Below, in pieces: positions 6,444 through 11,577 of a DNA stretch of 11,577 bases. The position numbers and the translations under genes are program-made. This DNA comes from Acidobacteriota bacterium (GTDB lineage: Bacteria > Acidobacteriota > Vicinamibacteria > Vicinamibacterales > JAFNAJ01): the NCBI GenBank assembly GCA_017860085.1, contig JAFNAJ010000045.1, positions 1 to 11,577 of the forward strand. The letters are read 5' to 3'. The notes under the pieces are model-generated. The model searched no databases, was not told the DNA's origin, and worked only from the letters and a program-made list of their open reading frames with translations. The stretch's first letter is position 1, and every line of letters begins with the position of its first letter.

Positions 6444-8051
6444 CTACATGCGGAAGACGCCGAACCGTGGGGGCGGAATCGGCGCGTTGTATGCCGCCGA
6501 GATCCCGAGCGCGAGCACGTGCCGCGTCTGCGCCGGGTCGAGGATGCCGTCGTCCCAGAGCCTGGCGGTCGAGTAGTAGGGCGAGCCCTCGCGCTCGTAC
6601 TTCTCGAGAATCGGGCCGCGGATGGCCTGCTCGTCGGTCTCGCTCAGCGTCTGGCCATCGCGCGCGAGCTGGTCGCGCTTCACGGTGGCGAGCACACCGG
6701 CCGCCTGCTCGCCTCCCATGACCGAAATGCGGGCATTGGGCCACATCCAGAGCAGTCGAGGCTCGTAAGCGCGTCCGCACATGCCGTAGTTGCCGGCGCC
6801 GAACGACCCGCCGACGATCACCGTGAACTTCGGCACGACCGAGTTGGCGACGGCGTGCACCATCTTGGCGCCGTCTTTCGCGATGCCCGACCGCTCGTAC
6901 TGCTGCCCGACCATGAACCCGGTGATGTTCTGCAGGAACACCAGCGGGATTCCCCGCAGGTTGCAGAGTTCGACGAAGTGGGTGGCCTTCAGGGCCGACT
7001 CCGAGAACAGCACGCCGTTGTTGGCCACGATGCCTACGAGAAACCCGTGCAGCCGGGCGAAGCCGGTGACCAGCGTCGTGCCGTATCGCTCCTTGAACTC
7101 GTCGAAGCGCGACCCGTCGACGAGGCGCGCGATCACCTCGCGGACGTCGTACGACTTGCGCAGGTCGGTGCTGACGATCCCATACAGCTCTTCGGGGTCG
7201 TAGGCCGGCTCTTCGGGCGTGGTCATGTCGGCGGGCAGCGGCTTGCTCGTGTGCAGCGTCGACACGATGGTGCGTGCCAGGTGCAGGGCGTGGTCGTCGT
7301 CTTCGGCAAAGTAGTCGGCCACGCCGGAGAGGCGCGTGTGCACATCGGCGCCGCCGAGATCCTCGGCGCTCACCTCCTCGCCCGTCGCCGCCTTCACGAG
7401 CGGGGGACCGCCCAGGAAGATGGTGCCGGTCCCTTTCACGATGACCGTCTCGTCGGACATGGCCGGCACGTACGCGCCGCCAGCCGTGCACGATCCCATG
7501 ACGACGGACACCTGCGGGATCTGGAGTGCGGACATACGGGCCTGGTTGAAGAAGATACGACCGAAGTGCTCCCGGTCGGGGAAGACCTCCGCCTGGAGCG
7601 GGAGGAAGGCACCGCCCGAATCGACGAGGTAGACGCACGGCAGCCGGTTCTCGAGGGCAACCTGCTGGGCCCGCACGTGCTTCTTGACTGTCAGCGGGTA
7701 GTAGGTGCCGCCCTTCACCGTCGCATCGTTGGCGACGACCACGACCTCGCGTCCTGACACGCGGCCGATGCCCGTGACGATGCCGGCCGCGGGGGCCTCG
7801 TTGTTGTACAAGCCGAAGGCGGCAAGCGGCGAGAGTTCCAGAAACGGCGACTGCGGGTCGAGCAGCCGGTCGATGCGCTCGCGGGCCGTCAGCTTGCCCT
7901 GCTCGCGGTGCCGCTGCTGGTAGCGCGGCCCTCCACCCTCCCGTGCCTGGGCCAGGTGACGGCTCAGTTCCTCGACGAGGGCCGCCATCCGCGCCCGATT
8001 GGCCTGGAACTCCGCGGTGGTCGGGTCGATGTGGGTCTCCAGCTGGTCCAT
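6444..8051 (-). CDS. liuB: Methylcrotonyl-CoA carboxylase beta subunit (carboxyltransferase)
   Basis: A 535-residue carboxyltransferase with two crotonase-like halves; it moves CO2 from carboxybiotin to 3-methylcrotonyl-CoA. Landmarks: GKLTARERIDRLLDP (52-66); YLVDSGGAFLPLQAEVFPDR (141-160); the N-terminal oxyanion loop GSCTAGGAYVPAMSDE (186-201), specific to the methylcrotonyl/geranyl-CoA group; EDLGGADVHTRLSGVADYFA (230-249); the C-terminal oxyanion loop GSFGAGNYGMCGRAYEPR (415-432); and WPNARISVMGGEQAAGVL (437-454). Length and motifs are those of an intact family member. Geranyl-CoA carboxylase beta is the main alternative, but HMG-CoA lyase and LiuC in the same operon favour leucine degradation. 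It is the first gene of the operon; the ATG at 8051 has only a weak ribosome binding site. A repeat-containing leader and a perfect minus-strand TATAAT lie upstream. Confidence 0.96.
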   Translation of the reverse strand: MDQLETHIDPTTAEFQANRARMAALVEELSRHLAQAREGGGPRYQQRHREQGKLTARERIDRLLDPQSPFLELSPLAAFGLYNNEAPAAGIVTGIGRVSGREVVVVANDATVKGGTYYPLTVKKHVRAQQVALENRLPCVYLVDSGGAFLPLQAEVFPDREHFGRIFFNQARMSALQIPQVSVVMGSCTAGGAYVPAMSDETVIVKGTGTIFLGGPPLVKAATGEEVSAEDLGGADVHTRLSGVADYFAEDDDHALHLARTIVSTLHTSKPLPADMTTPEEPAYDPEELYGIVSTDLRKSYDVREVIARLVDGSRFDEFKERYGTTLVTGFARLHGFLVGIVANNGVLFSESALKATHFVELCNLRGIPLVFLQNITGFMVGQQYERSGIAKDGAKMVHAVANSVVPKFTVIVGGSFGAGNYGMCGRAYEPRLLWMWPNARISVMGGEQAAGVLATVKRDQLARDGQTLSETDEQAIRGPILEKYEREGSPYYSTARLWDDGILDPAQTRHVLALGISAAYNAPIPPPRFGVFRM

Positions 8052-8056
8052 GAACG

Positions 8057-8111
8057 CTCAGAACCTCAGAACCTGAACCCTGGCACCGTAGAACCTTGGC
8101 ACCCTAGAAGC
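8057..8111. repeat. Degenerate 8/16-bp tandem repeats in the liuB leader
   Basis: Plus-strand units follow an 8-bp period: CTCAGAAC occurs twice exactly (8057-8072), then a short CTGAACC unit, then two copies of a 16-bp unit, CTGGCACCGTAGAACC (8080-8095) and TTGGCACCCTAGAAGC (8096-8111), which match at 13 of 16 positions. The stretch would lie in the transcribed leader of the liu operon. It shares the GAACC/GGCACC words with the repeat at 10272-10348. Confidence 0.75.
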
Positions 8112-8131
8112 TCGAGATCCGTGTCGCGGTC

Positions 8132-8137
8132 ATTATA
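8132..8137 (-). promoter_or_regulatory. Candidate -10 element of the liu operon promoter
   Basis: On the minus strand the hexamer is a perfect TATAAT, 80 nt upstream of the liuB ATG. RNA would start near 8125 and run through the tandem repeats. No recognisable -35 lies at 16-18 bp and there is no extended TG motif, so the assignment rests on the exact hexamer in an otherwise GC-rich intergenic region. Confidence 0.45.
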
Positions 8138-8186
8138 GCGTTCGGACTGCTCTGGTACGGCCGATGGTGCGGACGCGCACGTGGCT

Positions 8187-8195
8187 TGGTAGACT
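8187..8195 (+). promoter_or_regulatory. Candidate extended -10 for the YtxH-like gene cluster
   Basis: TGGTAGACT fits an extended -10 (TG, one base, TAGACT). It would start RNA near 8202, followed by GGAGG at 8209-8213 and GTG at 8219. It is divergent from the candidate liu promoter about 50 bp away. Confidence 0.4.
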
Positions 8196-8218
8196 GATGA
8201 CAGCGTCTGGAGGTTCGT

Positions 8219-8500
8219 GTGGAGGACCGATCGCGCATTGCGGTTTCCGTGCTGGTGGGCGCCGCCCTGGGCGGCATGCTCGGCTACCTGCTGTTCACCG
8301 AGGGCGGCCGCCGCGCGCGGAACAGCCTGCGTGGGCAGCTCGAGGGGCTCGTCGACGACGCCAGCCGATTTTCAGGGTCGATCGAGAAGATGCGGGGTGT
8401 CGCCACCGAAGGGTGGCGCGGCGTGAAGGACGTGTTCTCGGCGCTGAGCGCGGACGAAGTGCCGTACGACGATCCTGACCGCGGAATGCGGGTGTCGTGA
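8219..8500 (+). CDS. YtxH-like small membrane protein
   Basis: A 93-residue protein with one N-terminal membrane segment (about 7-26, IAVSVLVGAALGGMLGYLLF), rich in small residues and glycines. A basic patch follows (GRRARNS), then a helical region (36-77) and an acidic tail (DEVPYDDPD). This architecture matches YtxH-like proteins: small anchored proteins with a cytoplasmic helical tail, linked in some bacteria to general stress but without a defined biochemical role. The GTG start is supported by GGAGG 5 nt upstream. Its TGA overlaps the start of the next gene, and a YihY-family gene follows, suggesting a three-gene envelope operon. Confidence is good for a small membrane protein, moderate for YtxH kinship. 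Confidence 0.8.
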   Translation: MEDRSRIAVSVLVGAALGGMLGYLLFTEGGRRARNSLRGQLEGLVDDASRFSGSIEKMRGVATEGWRGVKDVFSALSADEVPYDDPDRGMRVS

Positions 8501-8844
8501 TGGACCCGCACGAGCAGGACCCGACGGACGAGGGGCCGTCGCTCGCCTGGTTCGGCCACCCGCCGGACACGGAGGCCGTCGCCGGGCCAGAGACGCCAGC
8601 GGCCGAGGAGAGCGGGCCTTCCCAGGATCTCGACGTCTACAGCCGGGTGGTGATGTCGGCGCTTGTCGTCGGCGGAGCCCTGCTGCTGGCGCGCTCGAGG
8701 ACGTTTCGCCAGGTGACGTGGCGCCTCGCGAAGTTCGCCCTCACCACGTGGCTCCCGGCCCGACTGGCCACCGAGGTTCGCCACGCCTGGCGTGACGCGG
8801 CGGCCTCAGAGGGGGTCGTCGGCGACGTCGGACGTTCGCAGTGA
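8500..8844 (+). CDS. Hypothetical single-pass membrane protein
   Basis: I do not recognise this 114-residue protein. Residues 1-46 are acidic and Pro/Glu-rich, apparently disordered. One hydrophobic segment follows (about 47-64, VYSRVVMSALVVGGALLL), then a basic, Trp-containing amphipathic stretch (65-100, including SRTFRQVTWRLAKFALTTWL) that could lie along the membrane. The ATG at 8500 shares its A with the TGA of the YtxH-like gene; a GTG at 8497 would add one residue. The overlap implies translational coupling. Its end is followed 22 nt later by the YihY-family start. An envelope role alongside its neighbours is inferred only from position. Confidence 0.75.
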   Translation: MDPHEQDPTDEGPSLAWFGHPPDTEAVAGPETPAAEESGPSQDLDVYSRVVMSALVVGGALLLARSRTFRQVTWRLAKFALTTWLPARLATEVRHAWRDAAASEGVVGDVGRSQ

Positions 8845-8866
8845 ACCAGCCTCCCGACGCGACCAG

Positions 8867-9772
8867 ATGCCCGGTACCCCAGCGCACTCAGCCGCCACCC
8901 GGGTGACGCGGTTTCTCGGCCTGTGCGGGCGGGCCGCCTGGCGCGCCTTTGTCCGGTTCTACAACAGCAACGACCTCACCTACGCGTCGTCGATTGCCTT
9001 CTTCGCGTTGATGTCGTTCTTTCCGTTTCTGTTGCTGGCGCTGTCGGTGCTCGGCATTGCCACGGCCGACGACGCGGACCGCGCGGCCGTGCTCGGCTTC
9101 GTCCTGCGCTACCTGCCGCGCCAGTTCGACTTCATCACGGCTCAGATCGACGCTCTGCGACAGTCGCCGTTGGGACTGGGCGTCGCGGGCAGCTCGCTGA
9201 TGGCCTGGGCTGCGCTGGGCGTGTTCGGCGCCATCACGACGGCTGTCAACTATTCCTGGGGCGTCGAGAAGACCCCCAACTACTTCCAGCACAAGCTGGT
9301 GTCGTTCCTGATGATGGTGGCCGCAGGGCTGTTGCTTCTCCTGGCACTGCTCGTCGTCAGCCTGCGGGACGCACTGACCACGTCGTGGTTTGCCGACGCC
9401 CTGCGGGGCATGCCGTGGCTGCAGCTGGTCAGCACGTTCACGTTCCGGGGGTCGACGACGCTGCTGCTCATCGGCGTGGTCGGGCTCATCTTCTACTTCG
9501 TGCCGAACACCACGGTGCGCTTTCGCGACGTGTGGCCCGGGGCGGTGCTGACCGGCCTGCTCTGGCGTGGCGCGCTGGCGGGGTTCTCGTACTACGTGAC
9601 GGATCTCTCGCGATTCTCCGTGCACGGCTCGATCGCGGCCGTCGTGGTGTTTCTGTTCTGGGTCTACATCACGTCGGTCATCCTGCTCTACGGGGTCGAG
9701 TTCACGGCGGCGTTCGCCGACCTCCTGGGCGATCGCCCGAGACCGGCCGGGGCCGTGCCGCGGCGGGGGTAG
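8867..9772 (+). CDS. YihY/BrkB family inner-membrane protein
   Basis: A 301-residue polytopic protein with about six membrane segments: roughly 41-64, 104-126, 145-166, 196-212, 224-244 and 255-283. Family hallmarks are the N-terminal amphipathic stretch AFVRFYNSNDLTYASSIAFF (27-46) running into ALMSFFPFLLL, the NYSWGVE turn (128-134), the VPNTTVRFRDVWPGAVLTGL stretch (212-231) and a final YGVEFTAAFADL. The family was once called ribonuclease BN by mistake; its true role is unclear (transport and envelope roles have been proposed). The frame is open upstream to a GTG at 8792, but that would overlap the previous gene by 53 nt and add 25 unusual residues, so I chose the ATG at 8867. The ribosome binding site is weak, consistent with coupling to the preceding gene. 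Confidence 0.92.
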   Translation: MPGTPAHSAATRVTRFLGLCGRAAWRAFVRFYNSNDLTYASSIAFFALMSFFPFLLLALSVLGIATADDADRAAVLGFVLRYLPRQFDFITAQIDALRQSPLGLGVAGSSLMAWAALGVFGAITTAVNYSWGVEKTPNYFQHKLVSFLMMVAAGLLLLLALLVVSLRDALTTSWFADALRGMPWLQLVSTFTFRGSTTLLLIGVVGLIFYFVPNTTVRFRDVWPGAVLTGLLWRGALAGFSYYVTDLSRFSVHGSIAAVVVFLFWVYITSVILLYGVEFTAAFADLLGDRPRPAGAVPRRG

Positions 9773-9858
9773 GCTTTCGGACACCGGGGAAGACGTTGGC
9801 TGTTGGCGTCGAGGTGAGGCCGGCGGTGACTGGCGCGGCAGGAGCCGAGGGGGACCAG

Positions 9859-10224
9859 ATGGCCAAGCGTGCGGGCATGCGGGGAAGCGAGGCACGGGGG
9901 ACGGGGGCACGCGCACGGCTGCGCACGCTGTTCCCGATGGTGTCGGAGGCCTACGAGGCGATGGCGTTGGCCGCGAAGGATGCGGGACCGCTCGACCCCC
10001 GCTCGGTTGCGCTCCTCAAGGTCGCGCTGTCGGTCGGGCGCGGATCCTGGCGCGGGACGCATGCGCACGCACGAAAGGCGCTCGAGGCCGGTGTCGCGCC
10101 GGAGGAGCTGCGTCACCTCGCGGCGGTGGCGCTGCCAACGATCGGCCTGGCTGCCTCGCTCGACGCGCTGCGGTGGATTGAAGAGACGATTGACGAGCAG
10201 GGGGCTGAACCACCCCTGCGCTAG
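9859..10224 (+). CDS. Carboxymuconolactone decarboxylase/AhpD-fold protein lacking the CxxC
   Basis: A 121-residue all-helical protein. The segment ALLKVALSVGRGSWRGTHAH followed by ARKALEAGVAPEELRHLAAV (51-90) matches the core of the carboxymuconolactone decarboxylase family, in which a CxxC and a downstream histidine sit before A-L-x-A-G. Here the histidine is kept (H70) but both cysteine positions are S63 and G66, so peroxidase or disulfide chemistry of the AhpD kind is unlikely. The first 20 residues are basic and low-complexity. The ATG at 9859 has a strong GAGG (9847-9850) 8 nt upstream; the long open frame before it is a shadow of the YihY-family gene. It lies 86 bp after that gene, on the same strand. 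Substrate unknown. Confidence 0.85.
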   Translation: MAKRAGMRGSEARGTGARARLRTLFPMVSEAYEAMALAAKDAGPLDPRSVALLKVALSVGRGSWRGTHAHARKALEAGVAPEELRHLAAVALPTIGLAASLDALRWIEETIDEQGAEPPLR

Positions 10225-10271
10225 CGGCTCAGCGGTCGTCGACCAGCATGGTCACGACGCGAACTTGCGCA

Positions 10272-10348
10272 GGAACCAGGCACCAAGAACGAACGCCGAA
10301 CCAAGAACCCCGAACGGACCAAGAACCAAGAACCAAGCACCAAGGACG
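10272..10348. repeat. Degenerate AAGAACC repeats upstream of the DUF255 gene
   Basis: Four tandem 7-bp units occupy 10321-10348: AAGAACC, AAGAACC, AAGCACC, AAGGACG. Further copies lie at 10303-10309 (AAGAACC) and 10285-10291 (AAGAACG). GAACCAGGCACCAAGAAC at 10272-10289 resembles the GAACC/GGCACC units at 8080-8111. The rest of the 171-bp gap between 10224 and 10396 holds a candidate promoter and nothing else I can support. Confidence 0.7.
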
Positions 10349-10377
10349 ACGGCTGTGACCGACACGTACTTCCGGGG

Positions 10378-10386
10378 TGCTATGCT
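10378..10386 (+). promoter_or_regulatory. Candidate extended -10 for the DUF255 gene
   Basis: TGCTATGCT fits an extended -10 (TG, one base, TATGCT). Seven nt further on would place the RNA start near 10393, only about 3 nt before the ATG at 10396, giving a nearly leaderless message. The lack of a good Shine-Dalgarno before that ATG is consistent with this. Confidence 0.45.
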
Positions 10387-10395
10387 GGGCGTCTC

Positions 10396-11577
10396 ATGCC
10401 CAACCGGCTTGCCCTGGAGAGCAGTCCCTACCTGCTGCAGCACGCCGGCAACCCGGTGGACTGGTACCCCTGGGGCGACGAGGCGTTCGAGCGGGCCCGC
10501 GCCGACGACAAGCCCATCTTCCTCTCGGTGGGGTACTCGACGTGCCACTGGTGTCACGTCATGGAGCACGAGTCGTTCGAAAACGACGACGTTGCGTCGA
10601 TCCTGAATGCGCAATTCGTGCCGGTGAAGGTCGACCGCGAAGAACGGCCCGACGTCGATCGCGTCTACATGGCGTTTGTGCAGGCCACGACCGGAGCAGG
10701 CGGCTGGCCCATGAGCGTGTGGCTCACGCCGGATCTGCGGCCTTTCTATGGCGGCACCTACTTTCCGCCCACGTCCAGGTGGGGGCGCCCCGGGTTCTCC
10801 GACCTGCTGCGCGAGATCGGGCGCCTGTGGCGCGACGAGCGGCCCCGTGTCCTGTCGGCTGCCGCTGGCCTGACCGCCCAACTGGCCGCGGTCGTTGACC
10901 AGCGCCGACCCGGTGACGCGTCTGCGGCCCGCTCGGTCATGCCCGAACCGCCGCAGCTTGCCGCCGCGGCCGACCAGTTCGCGCGCACCTTCGATCGGCG
11001 GCATGGCGGGTTCGGCCAGGCGCCGAAGTTCCCCCGACCGTCCGAGTTGCTGTTTCTCCTTCGCGAGCACGCTCGGACCGGACGTCGGGAACTGGTCGGG
11101 ATGGTGGGGGAGACGCTGCGCGCGATGGCGCTTGGGGGCATGCGCGACCACGTCGGGGGAGGCTTCCATCGCTACTCGGTAGACGCGGCGTGGCGCGTGC
11201 CGCACTTCGAGAAGATGCTCTACGACCAGGCGCAGATCACGCTGGCGCTGCTCGAACTGCGGCAGGCCACCGGCGATCCGTTCTGGGGCGCGGTCGCTGA
11301 TGACACGCTGGCGTACGTGCTGCGCGATCTCGGGCACCCAGAGGGTGGGTTCTTCTCGGCGGAAGACGCCGACAGTGTGCCACCCGAGCATGCGGGTGCC
11401 ATCCCCGCCCGAAAGGCCGAGGGAGCGTTCTACATCTGGAGTGCCGACGAGATCGACGCGCTCGTCGGCGACACCGCCGACGTCGTGAAGGCGCGGCTCG
11501 GCATCCAGCCGGGCGGGAATGCGCCACACGATCCCCAGGGGGAGTTCGGCACGAAGAACCTGCTGTACACGGCAGCG
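10396..11577 (+). CDS. DUF255 thioredoxin-fold protein, YyaL/SSP411 family (3' truncated by window end)
   Basis: 394 residues without a stop run off the window; full family members are roughly 650-700 residues, so a little over half is present. The N-terminal thioredoxin-like domain begins with NRLALESSPYLLQHAGNPVD (3-22), then IFLSVGYSTCHWCHVMEHES (41-60) with the CxxC at C50 and C53, KVDREERPDVD (78-88), GGWPMSVWLTP (102-112) and GGTYFPP (119-125). The following (alpha/alpha)6-barrel region shows GGFGQAPKFPRP, DHVGGGFHRYSVD, WRVPHFEKMLYDQAQ and GGFFSAEDADS, all characteristic of the family. The domain pairing suggests a redox or glycan-linked enzyme, but the reaction is not established. The ATG at 10396 directly precedes the conserved N terminus. 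There is only a poor ribosome binding site, in line with a near-leaderless start. Confidence 0.95.
   Translation, partial: MPNRLALESSPYLLQHAGNPVDWYPWGDEAFERARADDKPIFLSVGYSTCHWCHVMEHESFENDDVASILNAQFVPVKVDREERPDVDRVYMAFVQATTGAGGWPMSVWLTPDLRPFYGGTYFPPTSRWGRPGFSDLLREIGRLWRDERPRVLSAAAGLTAQLAAVVDQRRPGDASAARSVMPEPPQLAAAADQFARTFDRRHGGFGQAPKFPRPSELLFLLREHARTGRRELVGMVGETLRAMALGGMRDHVGGGFHRYSVDAAWRVPHFEKMLYDQAQITLALLELRQATGDPFWGAVADDTLAYVLRDLGHPEGGFFSAEDADSVPPEHAGAIPARKAEGAFYIWSADEIDALVGDTADVVKARLGIQPGGNAPHDPQGEFGTKNLLYTAA

Noticed and set aside
6433..7638. Upstream extension of the liuC reading frame, which could look like a fusion protein
   Set aside because: The extra 402 codons are an Arg-rich out-of-frame reading of liuB. 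Hydratase sequence begins only at the ATG at 6432.
6519..7757. Plus-strand open frame of 412 codons opposite the carboxyltransferase gene
   Set aside because: Composition only; the minus-strand carboxyltransferase is intact and explains the conservation.
8057..8111. Possible CRISPR array or REP element
   Set aside because: The units are 8-16 bp, degenerate and without spacers or strong dyad symmetry.
8867..9772. Ribonuclease BN activity for the YihY-family gene
   Set aside because: That name came from a historical misassignment; the sequence is a multi-pass membrane protein with no nuclease motif.
8923..9858. Upstream extension of the carboxymuconolactone decarboxylase frame
   Set aside because: It is an out-of-frame shadow of the YihY-family gene; the ATG at 9859 has its own good ribosome binding site.
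10252..11529. Minus-strand open frame of 425 codons opposite the DUF255 gene
   Set aside because: It has no motifs and shadow composition, while the plus strand holds clear DUF255 motifs through to the window end.

Overview
The window comes from a high-GC bacterial chromosome with strong G/C bias at third codon positions, GTG as well as ATG starts, and compactly packed genes. My best guess, from general gene content and the style of the intergenic repeats, is a soil-type Acidobacteriota of the Vicinamibacteria kind. That placement is an inference; no rRNA or marker gene is present to fix it.

Layout. (1) Positions 10-423, minus strand: a tandem ACT-domain protein, divergent from (2) a plus-strand pair at 583-2242: a 62-residue conserved protein of unknown function and, 4 nt later, an AidB-like acyl-CoA dehydrogenase. 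(3) Positions 2239-8051, minus strand: a six-gene operon read from right to left, encoding methylcrotonyl-CoA carboxylase carboxyltransferase subunit, methylglutaconyl-CoA hydratase, biotin carboxylase, a separate biotin carrier protein, HMG-CoA lyase and a small cupin. (4) Positions 8219-9772, plus strand: an envelope cluster of a YtxH-like protein, an unknown single-pass membrane protein and a YihY/BrkB-family membrane protein. (5) Positions 9859-10224: a carboxymuconolactone-decarboxylase/AhpD-fold protein lacking the usual CxxC. (6) Positions 10396 to the window end: the first 394 residues of a DUF255/YyaL (SSP411-type) thioredoxin-fold protein.

How the genes work together. The minus-strand operon is the lower leucine/isovalerate degradation (liu) pathway: 3-methylcrotonyl-CoA is carboxylated to 3-methylglutaconyl-CoA, hydrated to HMG-CoA, and cleaved to acetoacetate and acetyl-CoA. 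It lacks its usual isovaleryl-CoA dehydrogenase (LiuA) and a LiuR regulator. The convergent acyl-CoA dehydrogenase ends on the same CTAG as the operon and is a candidate for the missing first step, but its sequence is AidB-like rather than typical LiuA.

The most notable observations are these. The methylcrotonyl-CoA carboxylase alpha chain is divided into biotin carboxylase and biotin carrier parts by a single in-frame TGA, with a strong ribosome binding site placed just before it. One degenerate GAACC/GGCACC repeat family occurs in two separate intergenic regions. The two TAG stops of convergent genes share one palindromic CTAG. The DUF255 gene appears to have an almost leaderless promoter. 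I found no CRISPR array, RNA gene, insertion sequence, phage gene or convincing terminator, and no clear sign of a wholly new system.
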